Both the position numbers and the translations under genes were made by a program. Source: Sphingopyxis sp. H050 (GTDB taxonomy: Bacteria; Pseudomonadota; Alphaproteobacteria; Sphingomonadales; Sphingomonadaceae). Taken from it: a DNA stretch of 64,000 nucleotides. This document shows positions 56,113 to 64,000 of this stretch, piece after piece; the stretch's first letter is position 1, and each line of letters starts with the position of its first letter. The notes under the pieces were generated by a model. It did not search any database. It was not told the origin of the DNA and saw nothing but the letters and a program-made list of their open reading frames with translations. Where the stretch lies: positions 1-64,000 of the forward strand of contig NZ_LNRZ01000005.1 in NCBI RefSeq assembly GCF_001468265.1. Direction: 5' to 3'.

Positions 56113-56242
56113 CCGTTCGTGTCGAGCGCAGTCGAGACACCCATCGACCTCGCGCCACGCCGAGGGGCATCTCGACTTCCGGCGCCGCCGGAAGTTTATC
56201 CTGAGCGCCTGCCAAGGCAGTCGAAGGGCTCGATGCGAACGG
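56113..56242. repeat. Composite palindromic repeat
   Basis: CCGTTCGTGTCGAGC near the left end pairs imperfectly with GCTCGATGCGAACGG near the right end, and the interior holds GTCGAGC-like and TTCCGGCG-CCGGAA palindromes. No gene is seen. With the preceding repeat it fills the gap up to the efflux gene. Confidence 0.7.
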
Positions 56243-56295
56243 TGGTAGGTTAGGCAGCTTCCGGTCGTCAGCGGCCAATCCCATATTTCGCCGGG

Positions 56296-57921
56296 CTAAT
56301 GCGCGTCGGTCGGTGCGGGGCCGCCGATTGGGGGTGGCTTGCAGAAGGGGACCATGATCAGCGCCGCGACGAACAGGTAGGACATCAGGCGGAAGACGTC
56401 GTCGAAGGCGAGCGTCAGCGCTTCGCGCCCTACGATCCGGCCGAGCGTGCCTTCGGCCATTTGCTGCGCGAGGACGGGATCGGTGACATAGCGGCCGAAG
56501 CTCTGCGCGAGCCCCGCGGCCGCCTCGTTCGCGGCGTCGGCCGAGCGGCCGAGCGCTTCGGAGAGGCGCAGCATGTGCAGCCGCATATTGTCGCCGAGCC
56601 AGGTGTTGACGAGCGCGATGCCGATCGCGCCGCCGAGATTGCGCATCAGGTTGAACAGGCCCGAGGCGTAGCGGAGTTCGGGCCCCTCGAAATTGCCGAG
56701 CGCGAGCCCGACCGAGGGAACGATGCACAGCATGATCGCAAAGCTGCGCACGACCTGCGGCCAGAAGAGCGCGGCGAAGCCCCATTCGGGGGTCATGAAA
56801 CTGAACATCCAGAGGCCGACCGCGAACAGGCTGAGCCCGACGGTGATGACGAACCGCGGATCGACGCGCTGCGACAGCGCGGCGGCGATCGGGACGCCCA
56901 TCAGCTGCGCGATGCCGGCGATGAAGACGGTCGTCCCGATCTCCGACGCGTTGTAGCCCTGCACGCGGCCGAGGTAGATCGGGATGAGATAGGTGCTCGA
57001 ATAAAGGCCGAAGCCGATCACGAGATTGAAAACGCAGGCGAAGGCAAAGGTGGGGACGCGGAAGGGCGAGAGCTTGACGATTGGCCCGTCGGAGCGGAAC
57101 GAGCGTTCGAGAAACAGGCCGAACGCCACGAACGACAGCCAGGCCGCGATCGCGATCGACGGTTCGCTGAACCATTCATGCTTCGGCCCTTCCTCGAGCA
57201 CATATTCGAGGCCCGCGAGGAACACCGCCATCGACCCCAGATGCACCCAGTCGATGCGGTGGAGCATAGGCAGATTCGGCCGGTCAACGCGGACGAGCGC
57301 GAGGATCATCAGCGTGACCATCGCGCCCGGGGCGACGTTGATGAAAAAGACCCAGCGCCAGCCGAGCGCGTCGGTGATCCAGCCGCCGACCGTCGGACCC
57401 AGCGTGGGCGCCAGCACCGACACCATGCCGAGGATCGCGGGGATCATCGCGCGCTGCTTGCCCTGGAACAGCATATAGCCGGTCGCGAAGACGGTCGGGA
57501 TCATCGCGCCGCCGACGAAGCCCTGGATCGCGCGGAACAGGATCATCGCTTCGATATTCCACGCAAAGCCGCACGCAATGCTCGCGAGCGTGAAGAGCGC
57601 CGCTGAGCCGGCGAACAGCCAGCGCGTCGAGAGCGCCTGGGCGAGAAAGGCGGAGAAGGGGATCATCACCAGTTCCGCCATCAGATAGGCGGTCTGGACC
57701 CAGCTGATCTCGTCGGGGCCGGCGCTGAGTCCCGCCTGCACCTCGTTCAAGGACGCCGCGACGATCTGGATGTCGATCAACGCCATGAACTGGCCGAACG
57801 CCATCACCGCAAAAATCAGATATTTTCGCGCGTTGGGCATCGCCGCCGGGTCGAACGGCGTGTCGTCGCCTTTTGGGGCGGCTGCGGGGTTCTGTCCGGC
57901 GGAGAGCGGGATGGAGGCCAT
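56296..57921 (-). CDS. emrB: DHA2 family multidrug efflux MFS transporter (EmrB-like)
   Basis: The 541-residue integral membrane protein has about 14 hydrophobic segments and DHA2 signatures: MALIDIQIVAASLNEVQAGL, SWVQTAYLMAELVMIPFS and LGPTVGGWITDALGWRWVF. It pumps drugs or hydrophobic acids with proton exchange and works with a periplasmic adaptor and an outer-membrane channel. The EmrA-like adaptor is in the divergent operon; no TolC gene is in the window. Its start is 56 bp from the divergent TetR start, across the palindromic operator. Confidence 0.93.
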   Translation of the reverse strand: MASIPLSAGQNPAAAPKGDDTPFDPAAMPNARKYLIFAVMAFGQFMALIDIQIVAASLNEVQAGLSAGPDEISWVQTAYLMAELVMIPFSAFLAQALSTRWLFAGSAALFTLASIACGFAWNIEAMILFRAIQGFVGGAMIPTVFATGYMLFQGKQRAMIPAILGMVSVLAPTLGPTVGGWITDALGWRWVFFINVAPGAMVTLMILALVRVDRPNLPMLHRIDWVHLGSMAVFLAGLEYVLEEGPKHEWFSEPSIAIAAWLSFVAFGLFLERSFRSDGPIVKLSPFRVPTFAFACVFNLVIGFGLYSSTYLIPIYLGRVQGYNASEIGTTVFIAGIAQLMGVPIAAALSQRVDPRFVITVGLSLFAVGLWMFSFMTPEWGFAALFWPQVVRSFAIMLCIVPSVGLALGNFEGPELRYASGLFNLMRNLGGAIGIALVNTWLGDNMRLHMLRLSEALGRSADAANEAAAGLAQSFGRYVTDPVLAQQMAEGTLGRIVGREALTLAFDDVFRLMSYLFVAALIMVPFCKPPPIGGPAPTDAH

Positions 57922-57934
57922 CGGTCTTGTGTCC

Positions 57935-57976
57935 TGTCGTCTTTATATTATATGGATCATATAAAAGGAGACGACA
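57935..57976. promoter_or_regulatory. Nested palindromic operator between divergent efflux operons
   Basis: An outer inverted repeat TGTCGTCT (57935-57942) / AGACGACA (57969-57976) is perfect. It is concentric with an inner near-palindrome TTATATGGATCATATAA (57948-57964). The inner part is AT-rich and likely overlaps the promoters of both operons. The size and symmetry fit binding by one or two TetR dimers. The right outer arm ends just before the TetR GTG and covers its ribosome site. Confidence 0.75.
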
Positions 57977-57977
57977 A

Positions 57978-58565
57978 GTGCGCTATGCAAGTGGCCACAA
58001 GGCCGAGACCCGCGAGCGGGTGCTGAAAGAGGCGGCGAAGGAAATCCGCGCCAAGGGGCCGGACAATGTCGCGGTCGCGGGGATCATGGCGCGCGCCGGG
58101 CTGACGCATGGCGGCTTCTACGCCCACTTCCCTTCCAAGGATGTGTTGGTGAAGGAAGCGATCGGGACGATGTTCGTCGATGCGCGCAAGCGTACCGAAC
58201 GCATCGATGCCAGCGGCGATCCGCGCGCGGTGCTGCGCGCCTATGTCGATTTCTATCTGTCGCCCGCGCACCGCGACAGCCGCGATCGCGGTTGTCCGCT
58301 GCCGACGCTGTCGGGCGATTTCGCGCGGTCTAAACCCGATACGCGCGAACGGTTCGGCAAGGGCGTTGTCGGAATCGCGGGCCGCCTTGCCGCGGCGCTC
58401 AGCCGGCTGGGCTATGCCGAGGGCGAGGCGCATGCCCTGCTGGCGCAGCTCGTCGGCGCGGTCGCGCTGGCGCGGGCGGTCGGCGATGCCGAACTGTCCG
58501 ACCAATTGCTCGCCCACACGCATGCCAGCATCGTCGCGCGCTATGGACTGGAGACCGCCCAATGA
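57978..58565 (+). CDS. TetR/AcrR family transcriptional regulator of the efflux locus
   Basis: The 195-residue protein has a TetR helix-turn-helix (VAVAGIMARAGLTHGGFYAH, about residues 30-50) and a C-terminal domain with RGCPLPTLSGDFARS, as in a TetR subgroup that often controls MFS or oxidoreductase genes. The start is a GTG eight bases after an AAAGGAG site; an in-frame upstream extension would cross the operator and is unlikely. The stop overlaps the thioesterase ATG. Confidence 0.9.
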   Translation: MRYASGHKAETRERVLKEAAKEIRAKGPDNVAVAGIMARAGLTHGGFYAHFPSKDVLVKEAIGTMFVDARKRTERIDASGDPRAVLRAYVDFYLSPAHRDSRDRGCPLPTLSGDFARSKPDTRERFGKGVVGIAGRLAAALSRLGYAEGEAHALLAQLVGAVALARAVGDAELSDQLLAHTHASIVARYGLETAQ

Positions 58566-58978
58566 CGCTCGCGAAGGTGCAGGGGCTTATCGCGCAGGGC
58601 GGGCGTCCGCCCATCGGGCACACGCTGGGGTTCGCGCTTGTCGATGCCGGCGAGGGCTGGGCGGCGTTCGAAGGGGTGCCGGGGCCCGAGCATTATAATC
58701 CGATGGGGATCGTTCACGGCGGCTATGCCGCGACCTTGCTCGATTCGGCCTGCGGCATATCGGTCGTCACCAAGCTGGCCGACGACCAGGCGATGACGAC
58801 GCTGGAACTCAAGACGTCGTACCTGAAGGCGATGACCGAAAAGACCGGCAAGGTGCGTGCCGAGGGCCGCGTCATCTCGATCGGGCGCCGCGTCGCCTAT
58901 GTCGAGGCGAAACTGACCGACGAAGCCGGACGCCTGTACGCCACCGCAACCTCGACCCTGCTGGTGATCCAGCAATGA
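58562..58978 (+). CDS. PaaI family thioesterase (hotdog fold)
   Basis: The 138-residue hotdog-fold protein has the PaaI/4HBT signature NPMGIVHGGYAATLLDSACG followed by TTLELKTSYLKAM. It should hydrolyse an acyl- or aryl-CoA thioester. It is coupled on both sides (ATGA overlaps) to the TetR and EmrA-like genes. A free acid released by it may be the compound exported by the pump; this is inference. Confidence 0.9.
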   Translation: MTLAKVQGLIAQGGRPPIGHTLGFALVDAGEGWAAFEGVPGPEHYNPMGIVHGGYAATLLDSACGISVVTKLADDQAMTTLELKTSYLKAMTEKTGKVRAEGRVISIGRRVAYVEAKLTDEAGRLYATATSTLLVIQQ

Positions 58979-60093
58979 ACGCGCAGACCGCCATCGCCGC
59001 CGATGCATCGGCCGACACGCCCGCACCCCGCCGCTTCGCCTTGCCACGAAAGGCGTGGAAGGTCGGGCTGATCGCGCTCATCATTGCCGCCATCGGCATC
59101 TGGTGGCTGACCGCGCCCGCGACCGCGGAATCGACCGACAACGCCTATCTGCAGGCCGATTCCAGCGAGGTCGCGCCGCGGGTCGGCGGGCTCGTCACCG
59201 CGGTGCTGGTGCAGGACAATCAGGTCGTGAAGGCGGGCGATCCGCTGGTGCGGATCGATGTGCGCGATTACGAGACGCGCGTCGCGGCGGCCGAGGCCGC
59301 CGTCGCCGATGCCGATGCGCAGGTCGCGACCGCGCGCGCCACCCTGGCGTCGCTTGGCGCCGAACAAAAGCTCGCGGCGGCGCATGTCCGTTCGGTGACG
59401 ACGCAGATCGCGGCCGCCGACGCCGAATATGCGCGCGCCGCCGCCGACCGGAAGCGCTATGACGCGCTGCTCGTCGACGGCTTCGTGCCGCGGCGCGATG
59501 CCGAGCAGGTGTCGGCGGCGGCGGTGAGCGCCCAGTCGGCGGCGCAGCGCTCGCGCGCCGACCTCGGCGCCAGCCTGGAAGAAGCGGCGGTGACGCGGGC
59601 GCGGGGGCCGATCCTGGCGGCGCAGGTGCAGGCGGCCGAAGCGGCGGCGGCGAAGGCCCGCGCCGCGCTCGCGCTGGCGAAGCTCGATCGCGGCCATACG
59701 CTGGTCACGGCGCCGATCGACGGCGTCGTCGGCAATCGCCGCATTCAAGTGGGCGACTATGTCCAGCCGGGCTCGCGCCTGCTGACCGTCGTGCCGGTCA
59801 AGTCGATCTATGTGACCGCCAATTTCAAGGAAACGCAGACGCGCGGGATGCGGCCTGGTCAGAAGGCCGAGGTCTATGTCGATGCGCTGGGAAAGACGCT
59901 GACCGGCACGGTCGAAAGCCTCGCGCCCGGATCGGGGAGTGAGTTCACGCTGCTGCCCTTTGAGCCCGGGTCGGGCAATTTCACCAAGATCGTTCAGCGC
60001 GTTGGGGTGCGGATTCGGCTTGACCCCGGCCAGGCGGCGCTGGCGCAGCTCAGACCCGGACTGTCGGTGACGGCGAAGGTGCGGCTGCGCTGA
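58975..60093 (+). CDS. emrA: HlyD/EmrA family efflux adaptor
   Basis: The 372-residue membrane-fusion protein has a short cytoplasmic N-terminus and one membrane helix (about residues 24-43, VGLIALIIAAIGIWWLTA). A biotinyl-lipoyl-like domain follows (SSEVAPRVGGLVTAVLVQDN and the later APIDGVVGNRRIQVGDY), then a long alpha-helical hairpin (about 100-225) and a beta-barrel domain. It links an EmrB-like pump to an outer-membrane channel. It is the third gene of the TetR operon. Confidence 0.92.
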   Translation: MNAQTAIAADASADTPAPRRFALPRKAWKVGLIALIIAAIGIWWLTAPATAESTDNAYLQADSSEVAPRVGGLVTAVLVQDNQVVKAGDPLVRIDVRDYETRVAAAEAAVADADAQVATARATLASLGAEQKLAAAHVRSVTTQIAAADAEYARAAADRKRYDALLVDGFVPRRDAEQVSAAAVSAQSAAQRSRADLGASLEEAAVTRARGPILAAQVQAAEAAAAKARAALALAKLDRGHTLVTAPIDGVVGNRRIQVGDYVQPGSRLLTVVPVKSIYVTANFKETQTRGMRPGQKAEVYVDALGKTLTGTVESLAPGSGSEFTLLPFEPGSGNFTKIVQRVGVRIRLDPGQAALAQLRPGLSVTAKVRLR

Positions 60094-60097
60094 GAAT

Positions 60098-60169
60098 GTC
60101 GCCCCAGCGAAAGCTGGGGCCGCCCGCATCGGCTATCTCGATAGCGATCCCAGCTTTCGCTGGGATGAC
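60098..60169. repeat. REP-like inverted repeat between convergent genes
   Basis: GTCGCCCCAGCGAAAGCTGG near the left end pairs with CCAGCTTTCGCTGGGATGAC near the right end. It lies between the convergent emrA and lysC genes and may act as a terminator for both. Confidence 0.8.
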
Positions 60170-60178
60170 GTTGGGGGC

Positions 60179-61426
60179 TTATTCCGCGTCGAGCCCGTAT
60201 GCCGTATGCAGCACGCGCACCGCGAGTTCGGTCTCGTCCTCGTCGATCAGCACGCTGACCTTGATCTCGCTGGTCGAGATCGCCTGGATGTTGATGCCGC
60301 GGTCGGCGAGCGCGCGGAACATCGTGCTGGCGACGCCGGCATGGCTTTTCATGCCGACGCCGACGACGCTGATCTTCGCGACCTTGTCGTCGCTGATGAT
60401 GCGGTTGAAACCGATCTTGTCCTTCGCGCCTTCGAGCAGGTCGATCGAGCGCAGCAGGTCGGTGCCGGGGACGGTGAAGGTGACGTCGGTCTCGCCCTTG
60501 TCGCGGCCGACATTCTGGATGATCATGTCGACGTTGATCCCCGCCGCGGCGAGCGGGCCGAAGATGTTCGCGACGGCGCCCGGCTTGTCGGGGACGCGGG
60601 TGATGATGATCTTCGCTTCATTCTTGTCGTGGGCGATGCCGGTGATCAGCTGCCGTTCCATCTGATGTTCCTCTATTTCCTCGTCGCTGACGATCATCGT
60701 GCCTTTTTTGGGAGCCTCGTCGCCCTCGACGAAGCTGGACAGCACCTGCACGCGCACCCCCATCTTCATCGCCAGCCCGACCGAGCGGGTCTGGAGCACC
60801 TTGGCGCCGACGCTCGCGAGTTCGAGCATTTCTTCATAGGTGACGAAATCGAGCTTGCGCGCGCGCGCGACGATGCGCGGGTCGGTGGTGTAGACGCCGT
60901 CGACGTCGGTGTAGATGTCGCAGCGGTCGGCCTTCACCGCGGCTGCCACCGCGACCGCGCTGGTGTCCGACCCGCCGCGTCCGAGCGTCGAGACGCGGCC
61001 GTCGTCCATCATGCCCTGGAACCCCGGGATCACCGCGACCTCGCCGCGTGCCATCGCGGCGGTCAGCGCGCCGGTGTCGATGTCGATGATGCGGGCGCGG
61101 GCATGCGCCTCCTCGGTGCGGATCGGGAGCTGCCAGCCGAGCCAACTGCGCGCGGGAACGCCCATCGCCTGAAGGGTGAGTGCGAGCAGGCCCGACGTGA
61201 CCTGTTCGCCGCTCGCGACGACGACGTCATATTCGGCGGGGTCGTAGCGGGGGTTGGCCTCGCGGCAGAAATTGACGAGGCGGTCGGTCTCGCCCGCCAT
61301 CGCCGAGACGACGACCGCGACCTCGTTGCCTTGTCCCACTTCGCGTGCGACGAGCTTCGCCACGGTGCGAATCCGCTCGGTGCCCGCCATCGACGTGCCC
61401 CCGAATTTCATCACGATCCGCGCCAT
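60179..61426 (-). CDS. lysC: Aspartate kinase
   Basis: The 415-residue protein phosphorylates aspartate, the first step toward lysine, methionine, threonine and diaminopimelate. It begins MARIVMKFGGTSMAG, with VVVSAMAGETDRL and LGRGGSDTSAVAVAAAV in the kinase domain (about 1-235) and two ACT domains (about 265-410) for feedback control. The length is typical of monofunctional kinases. An upstream in-frame extension exists but lacks family similarity. Confidence 0.97.
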   Translation of the reverse strand: MARIVMKFGGTSMAGTERIRTVAKLVAREVGQGNEVAVVVSAMAGETDRLVNFCREANPRYDPAEYDVVVASGEQVTSGLLALTLQAMGVPARSWLGWQLPIRTEEAHARARIIDIDTGALTAAMARGEVAVIPGFQGMMDDGRVSTLGRGGSDTSAVAVAAAVKADRCDIYTDVDGVYTTDPRIVARARKLDFVTYEEMLELASVGAKVLQTRSVGLAMKMGVRVQVLSSFVEGDEAPKKGTMIVSDEEIEEHQMERQLITGIAHDKNEAKIIITRVPDKPGAVANIFGPLAAAGINVDMIIQNVGRDKGETDVTFTVPGTDLLRSIDLLEGAKDKIGFNRIISDDKVAKISVVGVGMKSHAGVASTMFRALADRGINIQAISTSEIKVSVLIDEDETELAVRVLHTAYGLDAE

Positions 61427-61586
61427 CTCGCCCCGCTTTCCTGAACTGGTTTCGGCCGCAACTTTTCCAAGCATTTTCGCGGCGCCCGCGTCGTTACGGA
61501 AGGGGGAGGGCGATGGCAAGGCCGGCTTGGCATGCGCCGGATAGAATTTCTTGCGCCAAGGATGGCGCGGTGCCACATCGAGCGGC

Positions 61587-62312
61587 ATGAGCCCCGCGAC
61601 GATCAATCCGAACGAAGCCGCCCATTTCGGGGCGCTCGCCGCCGACTGGTGGGACCCGCGCGGCTCGTCGGCGATGCTACACAAGCTGAACCCGGTGCGC
61701 CTCGCCTATATCCGCCAGCAGATCGATGCGCATTGGCATATAGACACGCGCGAGCGCCGTCCGCTCGCCGGACGCAGCGCGATCGACGTCGGGTGCGGCG
61801 CCGGGCTGCTTGCCGAACCGCTGGCACGCCTGGGCGCCAAGGTGACGGGCGTCGATGCAGCGCCCGAGAATATCGCCGCGGCGCGCGAGCATGCGACGGG
61901 GCAGGGGCTGGCGATCGACTATCATGCGGGCGAACTGGCGGCTTTGCCCGCCGCGAGCTTCGATCTCGTCACCTCGATGGAGGTGGTCGAACATGTCGCC
62001 GATCCCGCGGCCTTCATCGCCGAACTCGCGGCGCGGTTGGCCCCCGGCGGGTTGATGATCCTGTCGACCCCGAACCGCACCGCGCTGTCGAAGCTGCTCC
62101 TCGTCGAAGCCGCCGAGCGGATCGGTGCGGTGCCGCGCGGCACGCATGACTGGGACCAGTTTCTGAAGCCCGGGGAGCTGACGGAGCTGATGGAAGGCGC
62201 AGGCCTGCAGGTCATCGACCGCACCGGCCTGTCGCCGTCGCCCGCCAAGGGCTTCAAATTGGGCGGCAGCGAGGCGCTCAACTATCTGGTCGCGGCGCGG
62301 CACGCGGGATGA
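61587..62312 (+). CDS. ubiG: Bifunctional 2-polyprenyl-6-hydroxyphenol methylase/3-demethylubiquinol 3-O-methyltransferase
   Basis: The 241-residue SAM methyltransferase has the UbiG N-terminus NPNEAAHFGALAADWWDPRG, the SAM motif IDVGCGAGLLAEPLARLG, and TSMEVVEHVADP. It carries out both O-methylations in ubiquinone synthesis. The start MSPATINPN was chosen over a longer reading. It is divergent from lysC, and its stop overlaps the next gene (ATGA). Confidence 0.95.
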   Translation: MSPATINPNEAAHFGALAADWWDPRGSSAMLHKLNPVRLAYIRQQIDAHWHIDTRERRPLAGRSAIDVGCGAGLLAEPLARLGAKVTGVDAAPENIAAAREHATGQGLAIDYHAGELAALPAASFDLVTSMEVVEHVADPAAFIAELAARLAPGGLMILSTPNRTALSKLLLVEAAERIGAVPRGTHDWDQFLKPGELTELMEGAGLQVIDRTGLSPSPAKGFKLGGSEALNYLVAARHAG

Positions 62313-62902
62313 ACCGCGACGCGCGCGTCGATGATTATATCGCGAAGCGCCAGCCCTTCGCGCGGCCGATCCTGAAGCATCTCCGCGACCTCGTCCACGC
62401 GCATGCGCCGGGCTGCGAAGAGACGCTGAAATGGGGCGTGCCGCATTTCGTGCTGAACGGGCAGAATCTGGCGGGCATGGCGGCATTCAAGGGCCATGCG
62501 ACCTTCGGTTTCTGGCGCGACGAGGAGGTCACGGGCTCCCCGCGCGACAGCGGTGCGATGGGCAGCATGGGACGCCTCGCGACGCTCGCCGACCTGCCGC
62601 CCGACGAGCAGATGGCGGCGTGGATCGCGAAGGCGGCGGTGCTCTGCGCCGGAGGCAAGCCGAAGCGGCCGAAGGCGGAGCCGAAGCCCGCGCTCGACCT
62701 GCCCGCGGACCTCGGCGCGGCACTGAAAGCCAACGGCGCAGCGCAAGGCCATTGGGATGGCTTCTCGCCGGGCAAGCGCCGCGACTATATCGAATGGGTG
62801 CTCGAAGCGAAGCGCGACGAGACCCGCGCCAAACGCATCGAAACCATCGTCGCGCAGGTCGCCGAGGGCAAGGACCGCAACTGGAAATACAAGCGCTGCT
62901 GA
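62309..62902 (+). CDS. YdeI/DUF1801-type protein
   Basis: The 197-residue protein has an N-terminal DUF1801 fold (PILKHLRDLVHAHAPGCEET, LKWGVPHFVLNGQNLAGM) and a C-terminal YdeI/OmpD-associated segment (FSPGKRRDYIEWVLEAKRDE, TRAKRIETIV). The biochemical role is not established. It is coupled to ubiG by a four-base overlap. Confidence 0.87.
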   Translation: MNRDARVDDYIAKRQPFARPILKHLRDLVHAHAPGCEETLKWGVPHFVLNGQNLAGMAAFKGHATFGFWRDEEVTGSPRDSGAMGSMGRLATLADLPPDEQMAAWIAKAAVLCAGGKPKRPKAEPKPALDLPADLGAALKANGAAQGHWDGFSPGKRRDYIEWVLEAKRDETRAKRIETIVAQVAEGKDRNWKYKRC

Positions 62903-62936
62903 GCCGCACCCGCGGCGCGGCGGCCCCGAACCGACC

Positions 62937-63587
62937 TCAGATCGACTGGCCGGTCTTCGCCCAGTCGGCGAGGAAGCCCTCGATGCCCTTTTCGGTCAGG
63001 ATATGCTTGAACAGCCCCTTGATGACCGACGGCGGCGCGGTCATCACGTCGGCGCCGATCTTGGCGGCTTCGAGCACATGGATGCCGTGGCGCACGCTCG
63101 CGACGAGGATCTCGGTCTCATAGGCGTAATTGTCGTAGATCAGCCGGATATCGGCGATCAGCTGCATGCCGTCGAAGCCATTGTCGTCGTGGCGGCCAAC
63201 GAAGGGCGAGACGAAGGTCGCGCCGGCCTTGGCCGCGAGCAGCGCCTGCGCAGCCGAGAAGCAGAGCGTCACATTGACCATCGTGCCGTCGCTGGTCAGC
63301 GCCTTGCAGGTCTTCAGCCCGTCGATCGTCAGCGGCACCTTGATGCAGACATTGTCGGCGATCTTGCGGAGGATCTCGGCCTCCTTCATCATCGTCGCAT
63401 GGTCGAGCGCGACGACTTCGGCCGAGACCGGGCCGTCGGTGAGCGCGCAGATTTCCTTGGTCACTTCCTTGAAGTCGCGGCCCGATTTCGCGATCAGCGA
63501 GGGGTTGGTCGTCACCCCGTCGAGCAGGCCGGTCGCGGCGAGTTCCTGGATGTCGGCGATTTCGGCGGTGTCGGCGAAGAATTTCAT
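62937..63587 (-). CDS. fsa: Fructose-6-phosphate aldolase / transaldolase family protein
   Basis: The 216-residue small transaldolase has the family start [31 protein letters not shown], the Schiff-base Lys in CIKVPLT (Lys 83), and [15 protein letters not shown]. Enzymes of this size are either fructose-6-phosphate aldolases or true transaldolases, and the sequence alone does not separate them. It stands alone, convergent with the YdeI-type gene. Confidence 0.92.
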   Translation of the reverse strand: MKFFADTAEIADIQELAATGLLDGVTTNPSLIAKSGRDFKEVTKEICALTDGPVSAEVVALDHATMMKEAEILRKIADNVCIKVPLTIDGLKTCKALTSDGTMVNVTLCFSAAQALLAAKAGATFVSPFVGRHDDNGFDGMQLIADIRLIYDNYAYETEILVASVRHGIHVLEAAKIGADVMTAPPSVIKGLFKHILTEKGIEGFLADWAKTGQSI

Positions 63588-63674
63588 GGAACGGGCTTTC
63601 CTGTGGGCAGGTGATTCGAGGGCTGCTGCTCCCCTAGAGCAACGCGCACGAAATATGAACCGTCCAAGCCTCCT

Positions 63675-63749
63675 TCGTCATGCCGGACTTGATCGGGCAT
63701 CCATCTCGGCCGCCGCAGCTTGGACCGCGGATCAAGTCCGGGGTGACGA
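63675..63749. repeat. REP-like inverted repeat
   Basis: TCGTCATGCCGGACTTGATC (63675-63694) pairs with GATCAAGTCCGGGGTGACGA (63730-63749) with a few mismatches. It lies in the divergent gap between the transaldolase-family gene and radA, leaving about 50 bp for the radA promoter. Confidence 0.8.
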
Positions 63750-63799
63750 TGGCTTCGAAACCGCTGGCGTTCCATCTTTGTTCCGATTAAACGAACATC

Positions 63800-64000
63800 A
63801 TGGCCAAAGCGAAGCGTCAATATGTCTGCCAGAATTGCGGCTCGGTTTCGTACCGGTGGCAGGGGCAGTGCGCCGACTGCAACGAGTGGAACACGCTGGT
63901 CGAGGAGGCCGGCGAAACCGCCTTTTCGGCGAAGCATGACCTGAGCCGGGGCGGGCGCACGTTGACGCTCGAAACGCTCGACGCGCACAGCCCGATGCCC
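63800..64000 (+). CDS. radA: DNA repair protein RadA, N-terminal part (cut by window end)
   Basis: The first 67 codons are present. They encode [20 protein letters not shown] and the rest of the four-cysteine zinc finger (Cys 10, 13, 24, 27), with [17 protein letters not shown], the RadA signature. The RecA-like ATPase and Lon-like domains lie beyond the right edge. RadA helps branch migration in recombination. Confidence 0.93.
   Translation, partial: MAKAKRQYVCQNCGSVSYRWQGQCADCNEWNTLVEEAGETAFSAKHDLSRGGRTLTLETLDAHSPMP

Overview
The window is about 64 kb of GC-rich, gene-dense chromosome from an alphaproteobacterium of the Sphingomonadales. Sphingopyxis or a close relative is my best guess. 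The reasons are the PEPxxWA-CTERM protein, the MucR-family zinc-finger regulator, the nfuA / tsaB / rimI / mucR / fur / plsC / miaB / phoH gene order, the large TonB-dependent receptor and the palindromic intergenic repeats. The genus is inferred from content. No rRNA, CRISPR array or prophage is visible. There is one tRNA (tRNA-Thr, anticodon TGT).

Layout. 1-3.8 kb is an accessory edge: an apparent insertion-sequence end (IS21-like) interrupts a formyltransferase/propeller gene, followed by a PEP-CTERM exported protein and a Crp/Fnr regulator. 3.8-6.2 kb is a three-gene overlapping operon (SDR oxidoreductase, crotonase, metallo-beta-lactamase-fold lactonase-like hydrolase). 6.5-11.6 kb is a sulfatase module: two exported sulfatases with Cys-type formylglycine sites, a predicted lipoprotein formylglycine-generating enzyme that keeps both active cysteines, and a TetR regulator. 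11.6-19 kb is a complete histidine utilisation locus (hutIHGU on one strand, hutF-hutC on the other) around a perfect 16-bp palindrome that is very likely the HutC operator. HutF plus HutG means the N-formylglutamate route to glutamate and formate. 19-23.8 kb holds ogt, an exported amidohydrolase, an M19 dipeptidase homologue with a defective metal site, an ornithine cyclodeaminase-family protein and fdhD.

24-31.7 kb is core housekeeping: tRNA-Thr, an RNase H-like protein of unknown function, nfuA, a malonic semialdehyde reductase-like nitroreductase, tsaB, rimI, a MucR regulator, fur, plsC, miaB and phoH. The usual phoH-ybeY-corC neighbourhood is then split by about 6.6 kb of other genes: an OhrR-type MarR regulator, DoxX, a three-gene surface-glycan cassette (HAD phosphatase, CDP-glycerol glycerophosphotransferase-like enzyme, FkbM methyltransferase) and a two-component system. 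ybeY and corC follow, then a GT4 glycosyltransferase, rarA, an MmcQ protein and a beta-lactamase-fold hydrolase.

44-50 kb on the minus strand carries a GFA protein, ptsP (nitrogen PTS enzyme I), two tandem exported paralogues of an unrecognised family and a nitronate monooxygenase-like enzyme. 49.9-55.5 kb carries a YezD-like small protein, a TonB-dependent receptor, a 51-residue Gln-rich small protein on the opposite strand, and katG. 56.3-60.1 kb is a divergent EmrAB-type efflux locus whose TetR regulator is co-transcribed with a thioesterase and EmrA, around a nested palindromic operator. The window ends with lysC, ubiG, a YdeI-like protein, a transaldolase-family enzyme and the first 67 codons of radA.

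The most interesting candidates are the exported formylglycine-generating enzyme placed among exported sulfatases, the glycerophosphotransferase/HAD/FkbM cassette inside the phoH-ybeY neighbourhood, the tandem exported paralogues beside ptsP, and the efflux-plus-thioesterase locus.
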